Below are positions 1-10,375 of a stretch of 64,000 nucleotides of DNA, one piece after another. Source of the DNA: Isoetes taiwanensis (taxonomy: Eukaryota > Streptophyta > Lycopodiopsida > Isoetales > Isoetaceae). How positions within the stretch are numbered: position 1 is the first letter of the stretch; every line of letters starts with the position of its first letter. A program made the translations under genes and the position numbers. The stretch is taken from the NCBI GenBank assembly GCA_021234155.1, contig JAJEKV010000031.1, positions 1,667,614-1,731,613 on the forward strand, given 5' to 3'. The notes beneath the pieces were generated by a model. That model did no database searches, was not told where the DNA came from, and saw only the letters and a list, made by a program, of their open reading frames with translations.

Positions 1-199
1 CCATCCCTCAAAAATGCTCAATCAAGGGAAACTAATGGTGCAGCTTCTCTCGCATTGTAGTTCGAGGCGGTTTTGGCCTTGAAGCAAATGCAAAACAGAG
101 CTCTAAAACCCTAGAAACGAAAAATGGGCAAGTTAGGGTTTCCTTAAATAGACAAGGGTTGTTAGGGTTTCCAATTATCCCCTTTAGGCATGTGGGATA

Positions 200-328
200 A
201 TTGGGAATGGGCCCACTTGCCTTTAATGGCTAGGTGGCAAGGTGTGCCCATTGATGGAAAGGTGTGCACCTTAATAAATGTGCACACATTGGGAATGGGC
301 CCACTTGCCTTTAATGGCTAGGTGGCAA
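200..328. repeat. Direct repeat, two 41-bp copies 88 bp apart
   Basis: Positions 200-240 and 288-328 are identical: both begin ATTGGGAATGGGCCCACTTG and end GGCTAGGTGGCAA. The surrounding 240-400 also carries several short GTGTGCCCA and TGTGCACATT variants, so this is a small degenerate repeat cluster. The rest of 1-600 shows no coding signal that I recognise. Confidence 0.85.
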
Positions 329-604
329 AATGTGCCCACATGGAAAGATGTGCCCACATTAATGTGCACATTGGTAAATGTGCACATTAATAATAAATGC
401 ACATTCCTAGCAAGTTGCCCCCTAGGGGCTACCCACCGCTACACGCCGGGCAGACATGTCGGGCGGAGTGGAGGCGGTACGCTGCGGATTTAGGGCAAAA
501 GATAAAGATACGCCCCGACCGTGATAATCGTATCGAACGCCACAATATGAGATGTTGCTCCGCAGTCAATGTACCGTAAATGATCATTTTGCTTTACATC
601 GAAT

Positions 605-1508
605 CTACAATGACGTAAAATGTATAATCATGAGTTTCATCTTGTTCTTCTTCACCATCGGACTTGCTTCCTCTATTGCGGTGTGATGTTGTCTCCCTTT
701 GGTATGGGTGCGACATGCACGACAATCACGGCAAGATGCCCATTCTTCCCGACATCCGTAATAAGTAACCTTATTTCGGCCAAACTTGCCTTTCTTTGGA
801 GAATCTTTCTTGATCAATCCTTCATGGGGTGACCCCGAGATCAAGAATCATTAAAGTATCGAAGACTTTGAGTCGCGCCTCGATCTTGACGTAAAGCTTC
901 ATTCTTGACTCGCCTTCCATAGCAGATTTCAAATGTGTAACTGCAAGACGCCTTCAAGATTGATGACAAGGCCTTCAAAAAGATTTTGGAAGGCTATTCA
1001 ATAGAATGCGTACTTTTTCATCTTCTCGATAGTAGACCCAAAGAGCACATAAATCATCAATCAGCCCTTCATGGTGCGTATATGCTTCATGACATCTCCC
1101 CTTCTTGAAGATATGCCAAACAATTCCCAAAGATTCGAGACTCATAATGTTTGAGCGTAACTTGCCACATCTCATTTGCAGCTCGAAGTTCTTTTAACCG
1201 CATTGCCGGGTGTATCATCAAGACTTGCACAAATAGTCTTGCCTTTTTCGGCCTTTTCCCATGAGATCGACTTTGGAGCGCATTACCTTAATACCGTGCA
1301 CCGCATTTGGTGACTCAGGATCAGGATCAGAAGATACAGATGCAATGGTGGATGTTGTAGTATCAGCAGACACAACATCCCAAACTTGCTTATCTTCTAA
1401 TATCATCTGCATTCGCCATTTCCACATTTGAAAATTGTTACCACTAAATCGTGGCAACATACGCCAATCACTTTGAGTAAGCGTACTGTTAGCAGCAACA
1501 GAATCCAT
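605..1508 (-). pseudogene. Ty1/copia-type gag remnant (UBN2 domain and zinc knuckle)
   Basis: Minus-strand remains of a copia retrotransposon gag, the nucleocapsid precursor that packages element RNA. The natural start is the ATG at 1508-1506 (MDSVAANSTLTQSD, then FSGNNFQMWKWRMQMILEDK), the usual copia gag N-terminus with its Y/F-x-x-W-K-x-x-M core. A second open piece at 1175-975 ends VRILLNSLPKSF, the conserved end of the UBN2 region. A third, at 844-605, holds a frameshifted CCHC knuckle: the bases encode GHLA followed, after a one-base slip, by RDCR. The pieces lie in the right order and spacing for one gag, but in different frames, so the gene is dead or the consensus has indels. Protease, integrase and RT are absent; the element is cut off at about 600. 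A 5' LTR would lie above 1508, but I could not fix its edges. Confidence 0.8.
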
Positions 1509-2215
1509 GGCAATATGACAGAAAGGATAGCAGAAAAAATAGGTAACCCAACAATTTCCCGGAAGACAAAAATAGCTCAACAATTTCCCGAAAAGTAAGA
1601 ACAACTTCACGCAGCTAGAAACATGCGTGGACCCATAACCAGTGAGAATTTGAAATAGAGATGTATGCAACAGATCACAAGAAGAATCTTTGAATACAAA
1701 ACAGAGTACAAAATACTCAAGATGGCTTGGTACATTTGGCATCCGAGACTTGTTCTTTTATAGTCTCTTTACAACAGAAATATCATGACTGTTGTAGTCA
1801 TAAATAGCCACTACTAACCATATCAGAAGATGACAAATATAGAAGTTAAACTTAATTAGACCTATATTCGTTATGATTTCTCACATATATTTGTGCCAAT
1901 ACTTGGACACCATCGAAAAGCTAGCAATGTCCGCCATGTTCTCCACGAAGAGGAGAACCTTTTCCAAAATCTCATCCGGTAAGAACAATCGAGCTCTGTC
2001 TTCCATAGCCTAGAATCCGGTCTTTTCTTGGCCTTGTTCAATTGATATACCCTCTTATATTTACTTTTAGGGATGCTTTTTTTTGTTTTGCCTTTTCATG
2101 AATCTCGAACCATAAGATATTTTTAAAGTTTTGCAAAAACATTTTTTTTTAACCATAAGATCTTTTTCCTAAGTTTCGCAACTTGCAACCCTTGGTTTTC
2201 GATCAAATTATATTC
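1509..2215. other. Unassigned stretch upstream of the copia gag
   Basis: It may contain the copia leader and 5' LTR (minus strand), because it directly precedes the gag start. I found no clear primer-binding site or TG...CA ends. A 13-bp sequence, CAACAATTTCCCG, occurs twice near 1550-1600. No other signal is seen. Confidence 0.4.
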
Positions 2216-2218
2216 GCC

Positions 2219-2336
2219 CGATTTGGGTTAGACTTCAATGGAAACCTCCCCCATTTCCTTCTATAAAAACCTCCCCAGCTTTCCTTTGAAGCCTGGGGAG
2301 GTTTCCACATGTGCTAACTTAGGGAGGTTTTCATGA
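2219..2336. repeat. Left block of GGGGAGGTTTCC inverted repeats
   Basis: The block starts GATTTGGGTTAGACTTCA, then carries GGAAACCTCCCC, AAAACCTCCCC, GGGGAGGTTTCC and GGGAGGTTTTC. The opening bases are the inverted counterpart of the far edge of the block at 4838-5261 (TGAAGTCCAACCCAAATC at its right edge). The two blocks may therefore be the inverted ends of one structure of about 3 kb. Confidence 0.7.
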
Positions 2337-2699
2337 AGTTTTGTAAAAATAGATCTTCTTGATCTACGATAGCAGCAAGTCATAAATAGCCCAAAATTAA
2401 TGTGGCCCCTTTTTTCATATAACTTTTTTATTTTCATTCCACATTGCTTTTTTGAGCCAACAACGCCATAATCGATCAAGAAGAGGAGCACCTCAAGAAA
2501 CCGATCAAATTTGTGCCGGATTACAGCTGTGGAAGCTTTCTCAGCGATCCATCTAGACAGACTCTAGAATCTTCTCAGCGGTTTTTGGAGAGGTTTTGGA
2601 ACACAACTATAAGCAAAAGCTCAGCCATGTATGCATGATGTTTTTTGGTGTTTCTGACATTATTTTGATTGATTTTTGAAATCATCAAGCTTTCTGGGG

Positions 2700-3326
2700 C
2701 TATTTCTCTAATCTTGCAAAGCCCAAGACAGAGCACTATCACGCTCAGATTAATCCCGGCCTTGAGCATGGACCCCATCGGTACTTGAAAGCACACATCT
2801 CTGTGAAGAAACGGAGAGCTATTACTGCCATAAGGACGGGTTCCCATTACCTCAGAATTGAAACAGGTCGCTGGGGGGTGAATGGCGGGCACGGGATCCC
2901 CAGGGAGGAGAGGATATGTCAGTGTTGTGAGATGCACGTGATAGAGGATGAGCACCATGCCCTCCAGCGGTGCCCAGCATATGCCCATGTCCGAGCAGTG
3001 CACACTGATCTTAGATGCTCTGACACACCGCTACATCAGTTACTCGCATCACCTATGGTAGCGCGACTGGGAGCTTACATCCTGCAGATTTCGGCCGTCA
3101 GACTTGCTCTTCAGGGGCATGGTATTTGAGAGCCTACTGTTAGGGTTTTTCCTCCCAAGTGGGGTTTTTTTTCATCCCGGTAGTAGGGTTCTACTGTACA
3201 GTTACATTGTTTGTTTTTGGTGTTGGGGTTTTTGGCTTTTTTGCCTGTTCTCTGCATGTACCGTCTCATAGGCCTCTGGCCTCCGTGGACGTTAAAATAA
3301 ACTTCTTTCCTTCCTTCCTTCCTTCT
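2700..3326 (+). mobile_element. 5'-truncated LINE: C-terminal zinc motif, 3'UTR, stem-loop and (TTCC)n tail
   Basis: The last part of a non-LTR retrotransposon. The open frame ending at 3129 reads IRTGSHYLRIETGRW, then ERICQCCE, then EDEHHALQRCPAY. This is the C-x2-C...H...C zinc-binding motif found at the C-terminus of many LINE reverse-transcriptase proteins. A 3'UTR follows, then a stem-loop at 3263-3290 (inner stem AGGCC/GGCCT) and a TTCC microsatellite tail at about 3305-3326. The RT domain itself is missing, as expected for 5' truncation during target-primed reverse transcription. The 5' break is near 2700 but not exact. The insert sits between the two GGGGAGGTTTCC blocks. It is the reference copy by which I recognised the other LINE tails in this window. 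Confidence 0.8.
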
Positions 3327-3569
3327 AATATGAAACATGAGATGCAAAATGTCTGCTGAGCTGCCATATGACGCCTCTTTAGATATAATATTGCTGTTAT
3401 GCCTGGATTATACAGCCAACTCATGTTTGTCGTTGACTATCCTCAACATGCGAAGGTAAAGACAATTTCTTTCGGGTGCAAATTCCTCAGATTTATTGAC
3501 ATTTGCTTCTCCTCTCCTGCTTCATCACCTACCAAATGGAGCATGGACAACACAGCCTAAAGGATTAAA

Positions 3570-3627
3570 AAATCAGCTATAGCTTTTTGAATATATTAAA
3601 ATCAGCTATAGCTTTTTTGAATATATT
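3570..3627. repeat. 29-bp tandem duplication
   Basis: AATCAGCTATAGCTTTTTGA followed by ATATATTA occurs twice in tandem; the second copy has one extra T. The rest of 3330-4837 is AT-rich DNA with no recognisable gene. Confidence 0.75.
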
Positions 3628-4837
3628 AGGCAAGCTCTTAAAGCATTAAGGAGCAGGATAATAAGAGCTTTAGTATGGCCCAAATGGCTAAGATGTTCTT
3701 TGCAAAACAGAAAATGAAGCGGCATTTGGCATCGTACTTCTGCTACTGTGAGCTGTTAGTTCCACAGAGGAACTTAAAATTACCAAATTTGCAATGCCTT
3801 CTTGGGATGTCAGAGAGTGCTAAATCTTCAATATAAGGACTTGTACAAGATGTAAATTTGACCTTATCTTTACATTTTCCAATAGCTAACAAGTATGAGC
3901 TGAGTCTGTTTTGCTTTCAAGTTTTTATGACATATTGAAATCAGACGTAAAACAGCGGTGTTAATTCACACCTCCTATATTCATAATAATTCTTTGTTTC
4001 CTTCCCCTGTCGGTTATAATCAAATTGCCAGTATCTGTCTTCGCTAGTCTACACTCTCAAGTGCAAGTTTAAATTAAGCTAAACTACTACAAGATGTTGA
4101 GGTTCATATGTAGTTTATTCTATGGAGACAATAAGCTATATTTGTAATGTCCTTTCACATGCATCCTTTATATTTTAATACTCACTTAACTCAATGTAAG
4201 TTATGCTTTCAATTTAACTCAACCAAGCAATTAAAAATATGGTTTAGCATAGGAAAACCGTGAGAATTGGGGCATTTCTGCACCGTCTTGTGCATTTGCT
4301 GCCTCAATCTCTGGCTTGTGCATCAGAATCGGGATCATAATGCCTGAATTGTTAAAGAATAAGAAGCAGTTTGTTGCCTTTGTTTTAAGGTTTCAGAAAA
4401 TTAATGGACTGGTTCTTTAAAGCTTTGGCAATGGTTTGAAATGTGAATATCAAAAGCTAAATATGTTGTATCAAAAACATTGTTGTAAGATGTTGTATTC
4501 TTTTTGAGAGGTCAAGAAGCTTCTTCTACCTCTTGTATCAACAAATCTTTCTAAATACTATCAAGTTAGAAATACACACTTTTGCCAATTCACGCTTATG
4601 GAGTTTTTGACCATCGAATCTAAATCTATGGTTTAATCTGGTTTGCTTTTGTACTATAAAATTCAATTCAATTCAATATCTTAGGCTGATTACTTAGAAA
4701 AAATTTGTTCCATGAAATCTATGGTTTAACTTGATTTGCTATGTTCATCTTAGAAGTTTTTGTTCCCTTGAATAATCTATGTTTCCTCTGCATGTTCATG
4801 AATCTAAGAGGATAAACTTTGTGAGGTTTTGGACATT

Positions 4838-5261
4838 TTGTGGAAACCTCCCCTAGTTTGTTTGGAAAGTTGGGGAGGTTTCCATAAAATATTTATATAA
4901 AAAAAATAGTAATTAATTTTTGCAACCACCTCATTAAGACGCACGAGGAACGAGATGCACAGGTGGGCAAATCTTGGTCTTCGTGCAAATTTAAGGAGGC
5001 TTCTTCTTTTATTTTTATGGAAACCTCCCCACGTTTCCGTGGAAACCTCCCCAGGTCATGCCGAGAAAGTTGGGGAGGTTTCCACAGAAAGGTAGGGAGG
5101 TTTCCATAGAAACCTCCCCTGTTTTCTAATGTGGAAACCACCCTAAGTCGTACATGGAAAGTTGGGGAGGTTTCCATGGAAAGTTGGGGAGATTTCCAGG
5201 AAAATGAGGGAGGTTTTCAGGGAAAGTTGGGGAGGTTTCCACTGAAGTCCAACCCAAATCA
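4838..5261. repeat. Right block of GGGGAGGTTTCC inverted repeats
   Basis: A dense array of a short unit, mostly TGGAAAGTTGGGGAGGTTTC and its reverse complement. By eye I count four exact GGGGAGGTTTCC and three exact GGAAACCTCCCC in this block, plus degenerate versions. The array can fold into many alternative hairpins. Its outer edge (TGAAGTCCAACCCAAATC) is the inverted match of the start of the left block at 2219. The peptides predicted across it are translations of the repeat and are not genes. Confidence 0.8.
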
Positions 5262-5297
5262 AAACCATCAGTTTGTTTTTGTAGGGGAGTGTCCTTT

Positions 5298-5365
5298 ACA
5301 AGGAAGGAAGGAAGGAAGGAAGGTTCTTTTATCGTCCACGGAGGCCAATCGGCCTATGGGACCCA
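5298..5365 (-). mobile_element. LINE 3' terminus with (TTCC)n tail
   Basis: Reading the minus strand, a stem-loop at 5362-5334 (GTCCCATAGGCCGATTGGCC, then TCCGTGGAC) is followed by a spacer and a TTCC tail at 5323-5299. It matches the 3' end at 3263-3326. Only the last tens of bases can be recognised, so it is a heavily truncated insertion or its relic. Nothing clear is seen between 5365 and 6240 beyond AT-rich and oligo-A sequence. Confidence 0.75.
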
Positions 5366-6240
5366 AATTACACGGGTGCAGCAAGGCCCTGATTCAATTT
5401 GGATGTAATATTCCATCAAATATTTTAGATACATGGCTGGGTTTATCTAGGATTCGTTGGGGGTCTTGACACTTATGACAGTTAGACGGTAGAGATTGTT
5501 TGGGATTTTCTGGAGATAAAGTGGAAGGTGGATATGCAATCCTGGTATTTCGGCCGTGGCAGAGGCAGGGACAAAGGCAGCGACAGGGATGGAACATCAC
5601 TTTTTTTAAGATTACTTCGCCCTGATCCCGCCTCGTGAATGACTGTTTTCGTCACCGAATACGAAATAGATATATGAACTATATAGAATCATAATCATTC
5701 ACTCGAATGGGATAAGTGATTAATTCATGTAATCTGTTGGGAATATGACAATCCACCAGGAAGACAATAGATATCCGTGATTGATCAGCTAATATTGTTA
5801 AAAAAAAAAAACCCAGTTTTTTATTTTTAAAGTACCTCTATAAAAATCCTCACATTTTTAAAGGATTTTTATGATTTGGTATGGCCAAAAATAAAAAACA
5901 AAAAAAAATGCACATTCTTTGCACAGCTTTATTGGACATATTTGCTACTGTTAAAATGAACATATTTGCTACAAGTTATAAGATGTAGCATGCCAACAAG
6001 TAATTCAGAAGCTTATGCTTCTATTAGAAACTATTAAGTTCAAGTACAAAAATATCATAGTTGTTTTGCCATGCAACTATTAAGAAAATTTAGAAAAACA
6101 TTATTATAGAGGTTAAGAAGTATAAGGATTTTATATACACGGATAAATAAGTTCAAGAATATCATATATTTGGATAAAAAAAATCACAGTCTAAGGTCTT
6201 TTAAGGATTTTAAAGATTTTTAACATATTTTATATGAAAT

Positions 6241-6299
6241 ACGTTTTTAAAGATTTTTTTCAAAAATTTTAAAAATCTTCAAAAAATCTTAAAAAACGT
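6241..6299. repeat. AT-rich near-perfect inverted repeat
   Basis: The arms 6241-6260 (ACGTTTTTAAAGATTTTTTT) and 6281-6299 (AAAAAATCTTAAAAAACGT) are nearly perfect inverted copies around a 20-base loop that is itself partly self-complementary. It may be a small foldback element, or just low-complexity AT sequence. No target duplication was found. Confidence 0.6.
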
Positions 6300-6469
6300 T
6301 TTTTAAACGTACGGATTTTGATGTACTTAACAACATTGGTAGCCATGGAACTGGGATTTGCATTCATTACTACTGAATGATTTGGAATACGGTGTGTCAG
6401 GCGAAATCAAAAGCTGAAGATTGGTGGCGGAACTGGGGAATCGGAGTTTCTTAGCACAGAGAGAGAGGA

Positions 6470-6693
6470 ATGGTGAGCCGGAGTTGGAAGTTGTGTGTAG
6501 ACATAGTTGGAGCTAGAGCAGCAAAGAGTGGATCACTGCAAAGATCCGATGGGATCTATTTCCACAAGATGTTCAGCTAAAGATTTTGGCACAATTGAAC
6601 TGTGTGGATCTCTTCTGCCCCTGTTTGCTTGTGTGCAAGGAATGGAAAATTTGGATTTTGTTCTTGGAAAATTTTGCAAAGCTTCAAGGCTAG
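6470..6693 (+). pseudogene. F-box domain relic or frameshifted first exon
   Basis: The frame open from 6517 to the TAG at 6691 reads WDLFPQDVQLKILAQL, then NCVDLFCPCLLVCKEWKIWI. This fits the F-box consensus (P-x-D...K-I-L-x-x-L...D-L...V-C-K-x-W), the segment that binds SKP1 in SCF ubiquitin ligases. No ATG exists in this frame. An upstream ATG at 6470 opens a different frame (MVSRSWKLCVDIVGARAAKS) that runs into the F-box region, so a one-base frameshift would join the two. Nothing like kelch or leucine-rich repeats follows within the next kilobase. It is either the first exon of a broken F-box gene or a stand-alone fragment. The call rests on the motif alone. Confidence 0.5.
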
Positions 6694-7146
6694 CATTGCA
6701 ATAGCCAGATAACCCGAGTTCATACTTGCATAAGTAGGGGTGTGTTTTTTTGGGCTTCAACAAAAGAGTAAGGTGGTGTTGTACCTTCTTCTAGGATTTA
6801 GTATGATCTACATATCAATGTATAATTAACAAAAGCTATATTCCTAGGATGGGTCCTATGATACAACTACTTGGCCAATGTGAAGTGGTATTCTCATTGA
6901 GCTCTTTGAAACATTGAGTACAAATTAGTTCCCCGTATTTGGGATAGAAGTTTTTTGGAAAGCTTGAAAGTTGCCCCGAAACTAGACAATCATTGAGAAC
7001 ATGAAAACTAAAGATTACAAGGTAAAAAATGAATCATCTGCCGTGTAGGCTAAACAAATGTGAGAAGACTGGCGACATCTCATCGGGACGAAAAACCCTG
7101 CCTGTCCGGATTTTCGACAATAGAAAAGAACTCAAGAGAGGTTTAG

Positions 7147-7298
7147 TTTATTACTTGTGAGTCTATTGGACATTTTGAAACCACATGTAGATTGCTAAAA
7201 TTTTGTTTAAGATGCCAAATCAAGGGCCATGATGATCGAGAATGTAGGGAGAAGAGATCCTTAGAGAGGGCCAATCCAGTATTTGCCATTATGCAATA
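7147..7298 (+). pseudogene. Tandem CCHC zinc-knuckle fragment (gag/ORF1-like)
   Basis: A short open stretch reads CESIGHFETTC, then CLRCQIKGHDDREC, then REKRSLERANPVFAI, ending at the TAA at 7296-7298. The second motif is a perfect C-x2-C-x4-H-x4-C zinc knuckle; the first lacks only its leading cysteine. Two knuckles in a row are typical of retroelement gag or LINE ORF1 RNA-binding proteins, but no other part of such an element could be recognised nearby. It is likely a fragment of a decayed element. Confidence 0.55.
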
Positions 7299-10200
7299 AG
7301 CACCATCTATTCCTATTCAATCAATGCAAGCGGCACATTTGCTGCCACATTTTGGTAGCATGGAAGAGCCATGTGTATACATTATACTCATAGCTAACAT
7401 TTGACTTGAGATATGTGTGCATGAGTCAATACACCACAGATCTTGAAGACATCTTGCGTTAAAGACCTCTAAAAAAAAAGGACCTCTAAAAGGCATTAAG
7501 CATGAAGAACCAAGTCAGGACTTTTGATTGAATATCATTTAGACATCACAAGAGGAGTTTGGACCAATTGCACATTCATGAAGACGTGAAGCCAGAGCTT
7601 GAAGACCCTTGTCAATGTTTGGAAGACCCCTCAAGCTATAATGGTACTTTTCTAGATCCAATCTACTCTATGACGAGGATTTACACCATGAGCAAGAAGA
7701 AGGCAAAGTGTTCATAACATCAAAAGCATACAACCTCAAGAAAAAAGTTGCCAATGTCTGGGATCTCTTTTGTCTCTCCCATTGTCCATTCTAATCTATC
7801 TATGCATTTAGATTGAATGGGTGTAACATACAATGAAACATATTCACTGCATACTAGACACTTTCTATTTTTCTGCATCATTAGATATATCTCATGTCAA
7901 ACGCAAGGATTACAACAAACTTACATTTCTTGAATATCACTCTATCATTCCTCGGGCATATGCAAGAAGGCCCACATCAAAAGTTTACATCTTAGGGTCA
8001 TAGCTTTGAAGGTCCACCCACTCTGCACCCTGGTGTCACGAAATTTTACTGCTAAACTATATAGAGATTGACATCAATTCCTTCCAGTTCTGTTCATGGC
8101 TGAAGTATCTTAGCAGACAATGGGAGATAATAAAATGGTGGTTTTTATCTATGTTTTCTAAAAGCATTCAAGTTCCATTATAACAGAATGGAGTACATGA
8201 CATAGAGAGACGAACCTATTGTCTCTTCAGCAAGCAACCAGAGTTGTACTAGGATTCACAAAAGTCTAATACAAAGTCCACTTTGAATATAAATCATTGC
8301 ACTCGATAACCTATAACAAAATACTTCACACAGATGTGTTTCCGTCAAGACTTTTTTGCGTTGCCGTCTCCATACTGTGACCATCCCAAGTTTGCACTCG
8401 TTGAAATAGCAGAACCAAACCAACAAAACCGTGTCACGTGAACTGACTTGCAGTTTTCTGGAAATTGCACGCTTATCATTGTTTATCTGCCCTACAAATA
8501 TTTGGGCCCCTGGTCAATGGGAATGCTCACTGACATGGCAGTTGTCATCTCAAAACAAGCCTAGCAAAGTTCACTTGAAGAGTCGCCATATTGGCTATAC
8601 ATAATCCAGGAATCCAAGAACTTTTCATAGCCCTAGGACAAAAATTCCAATAAAATCCTCTTGAAATCTGAATGTGCTTGCCCACTTTCAAAATATAAAG
8701 GAATAGCAAGTCATCTTTCCTTAATAGAGTGTTCAATGTTCTCTTTCCCTTAGCTTCCCAGTTCTTGCATCCATATATAACTGGGAAGTGTGCTTACTAA
8801 GTGCCTTCATGGTAAGTTCTGTTCTTTTGACAAATCCAGTAAAAAGCATTGAAAATTGTATCCATCTTTATATAAAGCCTTGTAGCCAGAGGCCCTACCA
8901 CCAAGAGTGGCAGTAAGTCTTTTGATACATCAAAACCAAAGGAGGCTGCTACCGCAATATAGGAAGAGAGGCTGCAGGTGAAAGAAAGTGATTAAATGAT
9001 GTCTCTCAGATGGCAGACACAACACAACTAGGTAATAACATCTAGTTTGAATAACTTACAAGAGTACTAGAGAGCACTTCACCCAGGGTTCAGTGTCCAT
9101 CTAAATCTCTGCTACTTTAGAACTTTGTAACCTACTTATCTGAGTAGAAAACTCAGTCGCATCAAAATTTTGCATAGAGTGATGAAGATCTTGAAGCAAT
9201 CTTTTTGTGTACTGCAAGGGCCCTTGTTCTTTCAAGTTTCTATTCATCCCGTGGAAATCACTGAATCCAGCAAAAGGCGTCCAACATCTCTCTGCCTAAA
9301 AAACTTAAGAACTTCTACTGAATGAGCTAGAGGCGCAATAGCATCACTACCTTCGGAATCATTTTCAGCTGCAACATTCTGAAATGATAATGCTTGAAAC
9401 ATGCATCATCTGTTTCTTTATGTGCCTGTGCCTCCTTGTTAATGATGAAACCATAAAGTTTTTGGAAAAATAAGAGAAAAAAGGGGACAAAATTGTTATT
9501 TAAGAGAAATCCTTGCCACATCATATTCATCACTGGCGTGCACTATGTCACATTGAAAGTTTTATGGTGCTGCGATGGCATTTTGCTCTAGATAAACTGG
9601 AAGAGTTTATTATCATATAAGCATTTTGGGCTACTGTCTAAACAACAACTAGATGAGATATGCATTTTACTTGAAGAGCCTGCAAAAGGAATTTATTGCA
9701 GAAACTCAATTGTTTCCCTAGGCAATAATATGGCAAGATGAAGATCAAAGCACACACTGCTATTCTTATCCGCACTTGCACAGATGCCATTGGCTTTAGA
9801 CATTAAACTTGTGTTACAGTCGAGCATTGCATGCCATTGTTGCAGCTTCCCAGCATGCATCTACATTCAGTGTCCTCGAAATAATAGAACAAAACTGTAA
9901 TACGTAAATTGCAATTGTTTACGCCATCTACAATACTGAACATCCTCACAAATATGATTGTTTGAAAGAACTATACCATATTCTTACAACACAATTATGT
10001 AATGCATTACTAACAGTATCCCAAAGCTTCATCATAAGCATGCAGCAGGACCCAGAATTCAGCATTTAATTCTACATAACACATTCAGGAATGAGTGTCT
10101 TTCATGAGGGTTTCTCCCGAGGACCATTGCCCCGTCCAATATGCATTCCTAAGACGCTAGAATCATATTGCTATCTTATTGTTTAAATTTGGATTTTCCG

Positions 10201-10340
10201 GTTTAGCTAAAAACTTTTTAGATTTTTTTTTAGCCTGATTTTCTAAGATTATGGGGGGTTTAGACGCCGGCAAAAGATTCCGATTGTCCAAAAATCGAAA
10301 AGAAATAATTTCTCATGATTTTGGTTTTGGGATTGCATTC
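7299..10340. other. Gene-poor stretch, nothing recognised
   Basis: AT-rich sequence with only short, non-homologous open frames on both strands. No RNA gene, retroelement domain or clear repeat was recognised. Confidence 0.5.
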
Positions 10341-10375
10341 GTTTTTTCCGCTTGGCTCCACGTTAGGTTAGGTTA

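Noticed and set aside
100-175. AAACCCTAG and TTAGGGTTT near the left end as telomeric repeats
   Set aside because: Only isolated single units are present, a common motif in plant DNA, with no tandem array.
4893-5469. Frames of 94 and 112 residues over the GGGGAGGTTTCC array
   Set aside because: The repeat unit is translated over and over on both strands; the sequence explains them without a gene.
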